Source: Batillaria attramentaria (taxonomy: Eukaryota > Mollusca > Gastropoda > Batillariidae). Taken from it: 64,000 nucleotides of DNA. The DNA is taken from positions 133,501 to 197,500 of the forward strand of contig JACVVK020000197.1 in the NCBI GenBank assembly GCA_018292915.2, read 5' to 3'. This document shows positions 21,678 through 33,200 of the stretch, piece by piece. The stretch's first letter is position 1. The number at the start of each line of letters is the position of its first letter. Under the pieces are notes generated by a model, which worked only from the letters and a program-made list of their open reading frames with translations, searched no databases and was not told the origin of the DNA. A program made the position numbers and the translations under genes.

Positions 21678-24600
21678 ATGGCGACCAAAGGCGAGGTTCC
21701 CGTGCCGGAGAAGAATATTTCTTCTATCAAAAACAAACAGAAGAGATCGGAGGCTTATCGTGAAATGAAAAGAGCAAAGAAAAAGGTACGGCGCAAGGAA
21801 GGAATGTATATTTTGTTGGTGACGGGAGATTTTGTTCACAAATTCCATTCATGTGGTGGTACCACAGCAGTGCTAGCAGTAACTACATAGGGTAGTGATG
21901 TACTTACTACTACTAGTACTGCTGCATGAGTTAGTTAGTTATTTAGGGCTTTACGCCGCGCAAACTGCTGCGTGAGCTTCTCCTGAACTAACGTAATTTG
22001 CACTAACAAATAGTAACATAATATGCCTTTCTTGCTTACAGGCAAAGCTGGAGGAAAAGAAAAAGAAGGAGCGCACACGCAAAATGTTGGGCGACAAGGT
22101 ATGACCAGCAAATATTGGTGGTATATATTCACAGTCTGTGCTACTTAATACATCTACCAAATATTGCCGGTTGTTTGTTTGTTCTTTTAACTAATTTAAG
22201 TAAGTACTGTTCTCTCTAGCTCAGAAGAGAATCCCTGGAGATATGTTAACTGTATCAGTTTGTTAAATGAGGCAAGTATATGTACACACATATATGCAAA
22301 ACATTTGAAATATTAGCAGGGCTCCCTAAAACTAGAGTAAAAGCTACAGACCTAAAGGGTCCACTGACCCCCAGTTCAAAATTTTCGGGGGTCTTTGTAC
22401 CTCCACTTTCAATTTTTAAAGGGTCAGAATCATTTCTCAAGTTTTTTAGTGTATGGAATTATAAATTTAGTAAATACTGCTAAACAGGTGTGTGTGTCAG
22501 TGTCAACTTCAAATCATATACTGATTAAATGAAGTGGGTACACTAACTCATATTCACTATCAGTTGAAGTCATTTTCTGTGCTTAGATTAAAAAGCACTG
22601 TTACCATGTTCATTTTAGTTACATGCACACACACTGTCACAGTCACTGAATCGTAGCTATGCAACGCCGAAGTGCACCCGCTGCCGGGCGAGGGCTCGAG
22701 CCCCTCCACAACTTTGCTACTGACGAAAAAGTCTGTAGACTAGTCTTTTGAACTTTCACTTTTTTCAGTGGCATGATTCGTCACAGAGAAAGCGAATCCG
22801 ATCGGTAACAAGAGCACTGACTGTAAAATCTTTCGTTCAGGGTTTCGACATCGCACGTACGCCGAGTGTTTCAGTGCCCAGAAGCGGAAAAAGATGGGGC
22901 ACTTCACTACGCGCGAGTGGCTTTAGTAGCCGCCGATCTGCAGCAGTAGACAGTTAACGCCTGCGAGAACCAAAAACAGAACCGAACTGAACGCGGCCAA
23001 GGCAAGGGAGAACACTCACTCAATCACAACAAGCCCATAGGCGTACGCACGGTAGTGCAGAGGTAGTGCGTCAAGCTAAGCACAGATCGCGTTCATAATG
23101 CTTCAACGTACCCCCTCAAATTTTTTATAGGGCGTAAATTTTTACTTTAGTGCGTAAATTACGCACAGACGCACGGTTTAGGGACCCCTGTGTTAGTGTA
23201 AAGGAATGAACATCCACTTTTTCTTTTATTTCAGGCACCACCAAAAGAGGTCCCCAAGACATTGGAGAACATGAGGGTGTATGATGAGACCATGGTGAAT
23301 CCAGCTGATGAGGAGGTGACTTCTGCTGGAATTTCTGTCACATTTGAAATATCATGGCTTTCAGCAATATTCGTTTTGTTGGCTACATCTTGACAGTAGG
23401 AATGGGTCAACTGTTTCTTGCTAACTGGTAACTGCTACAGTTTTACCGATTACTCAGCAAATAAAATATGTGCTGTTATTATGGTGTTAGACTTTAAAAT
23501 TGATTTTTGGCCGGTGGCAATACACTACTCACAAGCACAGACATCAGCTGTCTTGAACTCTTGCAGGTGATGGCCGATGAAGACAGCGATGAATTTGCCT
23601 CATACTTCAGTGGAGGGCGTGTCCCAAAGATTCTGATTACAACTGCAGATCGGCCGAGCAGTGTATGTTGATTTTCACTGGATTATTATAATTTGTTGAC
23701 AAGTACACCTAAGAATGAAACAGACAGAAAGAGGTTGAATTTTGTTGTTGGGAATCTGGGTGTCTCTTCAGAGTCTACAATTGCTTTAACCTTTGTCGTA
23801 CATACATACTTTCATTCAACAACTTCCATAGCTCAATCAACTTTTATGCTCGATTTACAAAGCTTCATGACTTTGTCAATAAGGATATTGATAAAGTGGT
23901 TATCACAACTTGTACCCACAATGTACTGTGGGGAATAATGTTCTTTTCCGTCTTTAAAAGCACTGGTGCATTTGCACCCACGATGTATGGCACGCAAGTT
24001 ATTGGGCAATGCAGGGCGAAGGTTAAACCAGTTACTATGTTTATATAACAGTTACTATGTTTTACTTACCAGCTTTTAATTACAGTCACATCATGACAAC
24101 AATTTTTTTGTCCCCCAACAAATAGTGCCATTAATGCTGCACCATTCTCTTTTCCATCGTGCATTTTTCCATATATATTATGAACATTTCTGTGCATTTC
24201 AGAGGACCAACAAGTTCTGCAAAGAGTTGAGCAAAATCATTCCCAACTCCACAATAAAGTACCGTCGGGGTCTGGATCTGAAGAAAATCATCCCTCAAGC
24301 TATGTCTCGGGATTTCACTGACCTGATTGTTGTCAATGAGGACAAAAAAGAACCAAGTATCCTTACTTTATGGTGTCTGCATGTATTGTGTCTTTACTGC
24401 AAAGAAGTGGTTTTGCAGTTGCAGAGCTGTGCTGATAGTACTAATACTGCCTTTACAAAATTGTTTATAAGTGGTGACCAACGAAAATGTTAGTGTTGGT
24501 TACGTAACAGTTGGTGTATTGATTGTCCTTAATGTTTTCAAGATGGTGTTGTCATCAGCCACCTGCCAGACGGACCAACAGCACATTTCAAACTGTCCAA

Positions 24601-25790
24601 TGTCCGACTCACAACTGACATCAAGGTACTAGGTATTTTTTTTGTTGTTTTTTTACTATCATTTACCTAAAAGTATGTGTTGCTGTGCTTGGTCTAGCAT
24701 TCATAAAAAAGCTTTACTCATAGTAAATTGAATGCCAGCAACAATTTTCGCTAGCGTAATTTCTCTTATTGCTAAACACCACCCAGATCCCCCCCCCCCC
24801 AAATCAAACTAAACACACTACAAGTGCAAGGAAGGCCAAGAGATTTTCGAGTTGCATGTGTTATTTTCTGTGTACCTGTTTCAGCGTGTTGGTGCAATGT
24901 CGTCTCACCAGCCGGAGCTCATCTTGAACAACTTCAACACTCGACTGGGTCACACAGTGGGTCGACTTCTTGCAAGTCTTTTTCACCCAGAACCCAACTT
25001 CACTGGACGCCGCGTGGTCACTTTTCATAACCAGCGTGATTTCATATTTTTCAGACAACACAGGTATGGTTGTGTGTGTGTGTTTTCATGACAGGTACCT
25101 TTGTTTAGTTTCTATCACTTGGTCTCTCCACGATCTTCTGGTATAAGACTTTGCATTGCGTGAAGGTACTCAAGAAGGGTGGGGGGGGGGGGGGGGGGGA
25201 GTTTATAAAACAAAAGATGAAATGGACAGAAGGCTGAATATCAAAGGGAACTAAAGTCTTGATGAAGTGACAAATTGTTGATTAGTACTCATACTACTTC
25301 TGCATTGTCAGATATGAATTCAAGAACGGGAAGAAGGTTGCACTGAAGGAGCTTGGGCCACGCTTTACCCTCAAACTTCGATCTCTGCAGAAAGGCAGCT
25401 TTGACAGCAAATTTGGACAGTTTGAGTGGGTGCACAAGGTATGGGAATTTCTTCATTTTATGTTACAAGTATTAACAAATAATGTCTGTTCCAAAATTCA
25501 GCTTTAATGCAATAAAATTTAGATTGGTGGTTATGATATATTCAGTGACAATTCCTGTTGGTTCCAATTTCCACGCAAGTCGCATATTGTTCAGTGTAAG
25601 ATTTTAATAGTAATAAACATTTTAAAGTGTTTAGATGAAAGTTTTGGTTTGATGTGTAGAAACTGGAAACACTTCCATTTCTTGCATCCTAACAACTGGT
25701 TCCTTACAGTTACTCTGCAACTAAGTGTTTGCTGGTGTTCTTTTGCAGCGCCACGAGATGGAAACCTCCAGGAGAAAATTCTTCTTGTAG
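21678..25790 (+). CDS. RPF1: Ribosome production factor 1 (Brix domain)
   Basis: Nucleolar assembly factor of the Brix family, needed for maturation of the 60S subunit and for 27S/ITS2 pre-rRNA processing. Nine coding exons join in phase: 21678-21785, 22042-22098, 23235-23315, 23567-23662, 24203-24356, 24543-24625, 24885-25063, 25312-25438, 25749-25790, giving 308 residues. A short basic N-terminus ([19 protein letters not shown]) is followed by an acidic linker ([16 protein letters not shown]). The Brix domain runs from about residue 100 ([13 protein letters not shown]) to the end and includes [73 protein letters not shown] and the terminal SRRKFFL. The start ATGGCGACC at 21678 is the first in-frame Met with good context. 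A TTAA-element remnant lies in the fourth intron (23790-24022). Confidence 0.96.
23790..24022 (+). mobile_element. TTAA-flanked MITE in RPF1 intron
   Basis: A 233-bp element between TTAA (23786-23789) and TTAA (24023-24026). The ends CCTTTGTCGTAC and GGGCGAAGG are roughly inverted. Inside, CATGACTTTGTCAATAAGG matches the core of the 15.6 and 19.6 kb elements (CATGACTTTGTCAATAAATGG). A degraded copy of the same family. Confidence 0.65.
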
Positions 25791-25913
25791 CAGAAACTTG
25801 CTTCATCTGTGACTGAGTGTAAGACTGATAAACAGTACTGTGACAGGAGGAATGTTTGTGACTGTGTGCATGGTGAATGTATGTTGCTGGCTGATCACTG
25901 TACAACATTTCAC

Positions 25914-25919
25914 AATAAA
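25914..25919 (+). promoter_or_regulatory. RPF1 polyadenylation signal
   Basis: AATAAA 124 nt after the RPF1 stop codon, followed by a T/G-rich stretch (TGTCTGTTGTTG). Confidence 0.8.
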
Positions 25920-27288
25920 TGTCTGTTGTTGAATCAGCTGAGGCTTTTCCTGTCAGTTCAGCGTGTGTAGGTGTAGGTGTGAGAGACAGATAGATTTGTA
26001 TGCTGCTCAAATATGAAATGGCTAAATTCTGCAGACAAAATATTTTACTAATCCCCCCCAAATCTTAAACATCTCAAAAGAATATGAAATCTCATATGAA
26101 ATATGAAACTTAACGTTCAAGTCTGCAGTAGAAACATGAAAACTGTTACAATAGCAAATTTCTGAGGTTGGTGTCTTGCAAGTCTGAGCGTAACTTTCTT
26201 GCATACAAACCCATTCAAACAAATACAGCAACAGAACATGAAAAATAAACTGCACTATAGCTAAAAATCTGCAGGATTAGTGTGACTTGCTGCTAAGAGT
26301 GAAATCAGCCCATGGTGTTTTCAGCAAGTCTGTTTTCTACAACTAGGAAAAGGTTAGTTTTGTTTGCCCTCCTGATCCTGAAACTGGTCGGTACGTCAGA
26401 CGTCTCTCTCTCTGGTCAAGTGAACACATCTTTTGTGAGGAAGTGTTCATGTCAGCAACAGACCCTATGGATCAAAAAGCACAAGTTGCAAAAACCAAAC
26501 ACAAAACTTAAGCACCAGCACCCTAGTGTCTATCAATTTGAGCAAGATGCGGAGTCATATTTGCTATTAAAGCTCGGTGAGCTGCTTTGAGCAACAAAGC
26601 ACTTATAAATTATGTTGATGTCAAAAGTGTTTTGTTTGTTTGTTTTTTTGCTGCCACAACTCTTTTGCCGGCTCCAATGGTGTTCCTCCCTGGTAATGGG
26701 TGGAATCCACGGAGGGCTCGGAAGTTGGGGCAATTTTTATTATGCATGATGATGGAGATGAGGATGATGGTAAGATGATGCTATGGAGGTCCGTGTGGTT
26801 TGGGACTGCGGGACAGGGCTGCATTCCACGCTTCCTGTCATAAATATCCTGGCATTAACCAGGCCCGGGAACTATGGCACCTGCGGTGCCGGCCGTGTAA
26901 ACATCCACATCATAAGACGTGTCATACCAAGGGAAGCACCCCCAAAGTCGCACCCGTGAAGTGGGTGAAGCTCGGCTGTGTGGCAACAGCCTTCCCATTG
27001 GGCCCATAGCACACCCGCTCTGGGTAGGAGCCGACCTAGGTAGGAAAAATCCCGCTTGCCTCGGCTGGGACTCGAACCCGGGTCTCCCGGTCCATAGTCC
27101 GAAGTGCTAACCACTACACTATGGGGGCCGGTGTGTTTTGTTTTTAAATGTATTTCAAAGGCATTTATCTATGTAACAGGTACTTCTTTATGCGTAGAGT
27201 AGCACATAACGGTAAAAAAAAATCAATTAGTAGATGACAGAATGCATGTAATGCTTAGCAATCCATGTGTGCAAACACAATCGTGTAT
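25920..27288. other. Spacer between convergent RPF1 and SHOC1
   Basis: The 3' ends of the two genes face each other. Apart from the SINE at 26640-27132 I see no gene or element here. Confidence 0.5.
26640..27132 (-). mobile_element. tRNA-Val-like SINE (family B), copy 1
   Basis: On the minus strand the head reads GGCCCCCATAGTGTAGTGG (box A) and GGGTTCGAGTCCC (box B). The body is shared with the copy at 46031-46531 and ends in an A-rich tail. GTGTTTTGTTT flanks both sides (near 26628 and 27133), an 11-bp target duplication. No coding capacity. Confidence 0.85.
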
Positions 27289-30200
27289 TCACATACTACT
27301 TGTAACAGTGGCATTACCTGTCAGTGAAGGTTGAGACTGAAGCTGCAACCACCACTTTCTCAATTTGTCAGTAGAAATGTGACCCTGTAATCCACAAATT
27401 ATGCACACTATTACAACACGATGATGTTGAAATTCTGTTACTGACATTAGAATGTTTCCAATTTACCCTTGAGGGTTTTCAGCACAGAACACAATAAATA
27501 CAGCAAAAAAGATCCATCTTACTTTGATTTGATTTTCATCTGTCCCACAATCCCAGTCTGTGTCCATTGGAGGAGAATCAGTCAGCAGCTGACCTTCACT
27601 GTGCTCCCTGGAGTGTTGGGAGACGTTCAAGCCAGCTTTGTTGCTCTCTGACAACACAGCATATACTGATGTATGGCACTGCCAATACTTGCTTGTAAAT
27701 ACACTGTATACAATAGTCTGCTCTCTGACAACACAGCATATACTGATGTATGGCACTGCCAATACTTGCTTGTAAATACACTGTATAGAATAGTCTGCTC
27801 TCTGACAACACAGCATTTACTGATGTATGGCACTGCCAATACTTGCTTGTAAATACACTGTACAGAATAGTCTGCTTTCACACAGTTTTGGCCAAATGTA
27901 CAAACGCATGGCTAACATCTAACCATTACATTTCAAACACTAATGTAAATAGTGCAGTAGTTTTTTTTTGTGCACTATGAAGAGTGCTGAGGGTGACCTG
28001 TACTTTATACTTCCTTGTTTTGATACGTAATGTACAAGTATTCTGGCCAATTAACAAGCTGGTCTAACCTTGTGTAGTTTCTCGTCTGAGCGGCTGTGCA
28101 AGCCCGATGCTGATGCGGTGTGGGGTGCGGTGGTGCGGACCCTGGTAGGTGGTGAAACCAGTTGTCTGCCCCTGTAGCAGCCTGCGTGTGGTGGCTGCCA
28201 GCTGATCAGAGAATGGCCCATAGATGCCTCGCGACCAGTCTGTTGCCTGCCTTGGCACTCGATTTGTGTCTCCTCTGTTGGCCAAGTTCATGCTGTGTTC
28301 TGGGAGGCCAGATCTTAGCTGGTGGGAATGCCATTTGTCTGCAGAATCTGTGGTCTGAGGCTGATACTGACGTACCTGATAGTGGCCATGACCTGAATCA
28401 CTGCTGGGGATGTACCAGTCTGAATGAGAGCCTCCCATACGCAGTGGGCTGTTTCCTTGCCAGAGGCGTGAACGAAATGGTGTGGGGTTGTCATGCTGAT
28501 TTTGAAGTTTTGCTGCAGTATCACTCTGGTGGAAATCAAACCTGCCACATGTGCTCAGTGGAAAATCAGCCTGGCTGTATGAATGCATTTTATCACAAAT
28601 ACCTTTCTGTGCTGATACTTGGTGCTTCTGAGGTGAGAGATAACTTGATGTATCTATTTCCCTGTCAGAGGTGATTTGCTTCTTTGAGATCATGCGAGAA
28701 AAGCTGTCATCCATCTCGTAAGATTCAGCACGAGATGTGCGCAACTTTTTCCTGCAAGGAAGAAGTGGATTTCTGGTGCCACCAATGTCTGTGTTAAAAC
28801 TGAACTCTCGACCACAACTATTGGCATCCATTTGACTGAAGTGCTGAGAAGCTGAGGGAGACGTGTTCCTGGTTGGCGAAAGGTAGTTCTCTTGGTCATG
28901 TCTTGAAACTGTACCTCTGTACTTGCTGTTGTGCAACTTGCATCCCACATCCTGCTGCTGTGGAAACACATCGTGTTCCCCTCTTTCTCTTAAGTTCCTT
29001 CGATGATCAGGCATGCTGGTAGGACCTTTCCCAAGACCAGAGTTAAAAGACTGGCTGTTGTCCAGAAAATTTGATGTTGGACATACATGTCTTGTGTTGC
29101 TCTGCTCAACATCATATTGTTCAGATCCCTGAAATCTTGAAATGTGCAGGTTTTGAAGCATTCTTGTTTCAGGATTTCTCCATTGTGTTTGGTTCCTGGC
29201 TATCACTTCACGCTCTTTTCTGAAATCGGCAGACTGAACTCTTGGATTTTGTAAGCTATCTGGGACATCAGGTGACAACCTGTTGTGAAGAGAATGTGGA
29301 CGGGGGAAATGTAGTTGATGTGAAAGCAGATCTGCACTGTCAAGCAGTTCCTCATCTTGATCCAATACAACAGGCAATGGAGGAAAGTTCTTGAACTTCA
29401 TGAGACTGTCATCTAGATTCTGGAAGTAGGCTATTCCTGTTTGTTCCACCAGTGATGGTTGGGTGCTAAGATTGCCACCTTTGCTTTCTGGACCCTCTTG
29501 CCTGCAGAACTTGGGTGAAACCAAATCAGAACCATTTACAGAGGGCGTCCTCTGGCTGGTGGAGGTACAGTTATCTCTGTGGGAACAAGAACTGTTGTCT
29601 GAGATAGTGGAGGAGTCTAGGTGTAGTCTCAGTCCTGTGTCCATGCTGAACACTTTGTACAGGTTCTGCAATGGCAAACAAATACAGCTGTGCTCAGCAT
29701 AACAATACACTTTGCTGTTTTTTAAATCCACTGGTTTTGTTTTTCATATTTCCACTCAGTTTCATTCTTTACACAGTGGCCTCTGTTTCTTCTTGTGGTA
29801 CATTACTGTTCTGTTGTAGAGCTGTGTAATCAGAAAGCCTTCGTGTGCTTCTGTAAGATACTGGGTTTTTATCTCACGAGAGACAGACTGTTGTATTTTT
29901 CTCCTGCTATGTCGCTCTCTCGGTGCACTCGCAGAGAAGACACGGGATACAACAGGCTAGAACTCCAATACTTTATTAACAGAAGATGCGCAAGAACAAA
30001 CTCATGAAAGAGGAAGAACCCAGAACGCTGTGCAGTGCTGCTTATATACTAACAGGTCAGATCTAGAACATTCTGTAACATACTGGCAAGTACGGAATCT
30101 TTCTGAGGTTACGTAATCTGCTGACGTTACTGCACTCGCATGTTCTGGGATGGTCTAGAAATTTCCATCGAAATGCAGTGACTTTTCGCGATCTCTACAA

Positions 30201-33200
30201 CACCTCCCTACCAAAATTGTTGTTTCACAACAAACTTCAACAACAAAGTCTGTCTCTGGGTTTTGGTGTTCTTTTGGATCGTCTGGGGTTGTCTGGACCA
30301 TACTCTGGAACAGGTGGCTTGGTCCTGGGCAGTCGTGGTCTGCTCTGGTTCTGTGTCGGTGGCACATTCTCCAGAATCTCCATCGGATGGTCGATCGGGA
30401 GCTCAGAGGCATCTGCTGAATCACCAGGTTCGTTGTCCTCTTCAGAAGCGTAACGTGGGCGCAACTGTTCCCAGTGTCGTCTCCAAACTGGGCCACGAGG
30501 AACTACCTTGACGTTGAAACAGCGAGTACCCGTAGACTTCTTGACCACTGCTGGTACCCATCTGGGCTGCTTGGCATGGTGAGGTCCATAGTACAGTGCG
30601 TATACTGGATCTCCAGCCTTGTATTGCCTGGTCACCTTGGCGACACCTCCTGGGTCCGGAGTCACCTGAGTTTTAGATGCCTCCTTGGATTGCTTGCCCT
30701 GAGCTATGTGTGCTGGCGAGGGAAGCAAAGTGTCGATCCTTGTCCGAATCTGCCTGGACATCAAGAGTTCACTCGGAGAGAATCCGCAGGATGTTGGCAT
30801 TCTCCGGTACTGCATCAGAAACTCTTGAAGTGCTCGCTTCGGGGGCAGAGAAGACTTCCTGAGAGCTTGCTTGAAAGTCTGCACCAGCCGTTCTGCAGCT
30901 CCATTGGTAGCAGGATGATAGGGCGCTCCTGTCAGGTGCGTGATCCCACGTTCCTTGCACCAGCTCTGGAACTCTTCAGAAACAAAGGTGGTTGCATTGT
31001 CGGAGACCAACGTGTGTGGGTATCCGAAGTGAGCGAAGTCTTCTTCCAGCAGGTCTAGAGTAGCTCTAGTGGACGTGGATGACGTTGGGTGGATGCATGG
31101 GTACTTTGAGTAAGCATCCGTGATCACCAGCCAGTTGGTGCCCATGAAGTTGATGGCGTGGTCCAAGTGAACTCGGCTCCATGGCTTCTCTGGTAACATC
31201 CAGGGATGAACTGGCGGTTTGGATGGCTTGTTTTGATGTTCGCCGCAGGAGTCACATCGTCGACTCGTCATCTCTATTGCAGCGTCGATACCGGGCCAGT
31301 ATACTGCAGTTCTTGCCAACTGCTTCATGCGTTCCATGCCGAAGTGTCCGATGTGCAGAAGATCAAGGATCTTGGGCTGCAGGCTTTGTGGAATCACAAC
31401 TCTTGTACCATAGATGAGGCATCCGTGGCAGATACTGAGAGAATCAGACAACTTCTGGAACTTTCTGACTTCTTCGTTGATCTCAGCGTGCTTCAGCGGC
31501 CACCCTTCGCGCACGTAGCGCATCACTGTAGCTATCACTGGATCTTTGCCTGACTCTTGACGAAGGATGTTGGCGTCGAAAGGTTTGACTTGAAGACTGA
31601 GAACTCGGATGGCGCACACCATGTCCGTGTCATCCCCACTCTCCTCCCTGTCAAAGTCGATGTCGTCTCCAGAAGGCAAGCGACTGAGAGCATCTGCATT
31701 GCCGTGATCTGCAGTTTTCCGGTACTCGATCGTGTAGTCGAACTGGTTCAGCCATAGGGCCCACCGAGCTAGTCTGTTAGCTGCAAGAAGTGGTGTCCCT
31801 TTCTTTGGTCCGAACAGCGCTGTCAGGGGCTTGTGATCAGTCACCAGTATGAACTGTCGTCCGTACAGATACTGGTAGAATTTCCGCAAACCATAGATGA
31901 TGGCTAGGGCTTCTTTGTGGATTTGGCTGTAGTTTCTTTCTGCAGCTGTAAGAGTCTTGGACACATTGGCAATTGGGCGCTCGCTTCCATCCGGATAGCG
32001 ATGAAACAGTACTGCTCCAATTCCGACGTTGGATGCGTCACAAGCCAGCCCCACAGGCTTTTCTGGGTCGAAGTGTACAAGCACTTGATCAGAGGAAAGC
32101 ACATTCTTCAGCTGTTCAAAAGCTGCTTGTTCCTCTTCTCCCCACTTCCAGGGACTTGCCTTCTTTGTCAGGCGGTAGAGCGGCTCTGCCATAGTAGCCA
32201 GGTTTGGGATGAATTTCCCGTAGAATTGTACTGAGCCCAGAAAAGACTTCAAGCTTGAGACATCCGTAGGTGGTGGCATCTTCAAGACTGCCTCGACTTT
32301 GGATCCTTTGGAGATTCCTTCAGCCGATAGAGTGTGTCCAAGGTATTCCACACTGGGTTGAGCAAACAGGCATTTTTCACGACGGCATCTGAGTCCTTTG
32401 TCGTTCAGACGCGTGAGTAGTCGTTCCAGATTGCTCAGATGATCTTTGGCATCCTTCCCGCTGGTGAGTATGTCGTCTTGAAAGACGGCAACTCCAGGCA
32501 GATCACTGGTCAGATTTTCCATGATCTCCTGAAAATAACCAGGTGCTGACTTGATTCCGAAAGGTAGTCGTTGTTGCAGAAGTACCCCACGGTGAGTGCT
32601 GAGGGCTAGTCTGCGTTGACTTTCTGGTGCCAGCTTGATCTGGTTGTAGGCATCAGCGAGGTCGATCTTTGTGTAACCGAATCCTCCTCCCAGCTTTTGC
32701 ATCAGTTCCTCTGGGAGAGGCATTGGGTGACGGTGATCAGCAAGTTGATCGTTGATCCCAACTGAGTAGTCACCACAGATCCGCAGTTTTGGCTTCAGGG
32801 CGCCTGCACTGTTTGTCTTACGAATTGGAACCACTGGTGTTCCATAGTCGTTGAACTGGACTGGCTTCCAGACTCCTTTGGCGATGCCTTCTTCGTAGCC
32901 TTTCGTCAGGTCATCACGAAGAGCGAACGGAACCGGCCTTGCCTTGTGAAAAACCGGCTTCGCGTCGGACTTGAACTTGATTTCCAGCTCAAAATTCTTC
33001 AGACATCCCAATTCTTCCTTGAAGAGATCTGGGAACTTGTCGCAGAGAGTGTGGCAATCCTTTTGAAGAGAAGCATAAGTTGTGCTGGAGGTCTTCGGAT
33101 GCGATTCTTTTGCACCCTCGCTCTTGACTTGACTCTCTATGCTCTTCAGTCCAAGGGCATTGTCCACTGAAATTCCCAGAGCCTGGATCGCGTTTCGTCC

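Noticed and set aside
27463..27522. Read-through end of SHOC1 (VRWIFFAVF...)
   Set aside because: The GTAAG at 27522 is a good donor and the exon at 27384 ([12 protein letters not shown]) joins in phase, so the hydrophobic read-through is probably intron.
28162..28674. 170-codon plus-strand frame
   Set aside because: Antisense shadow of the large SHOC1 tail exon with no domain features.
30203..30236. Envelope gene for the Gypsy element
   Set aside because: Only about 35 bp separate the pol stop from the 3' LTR, so there is no room for one.
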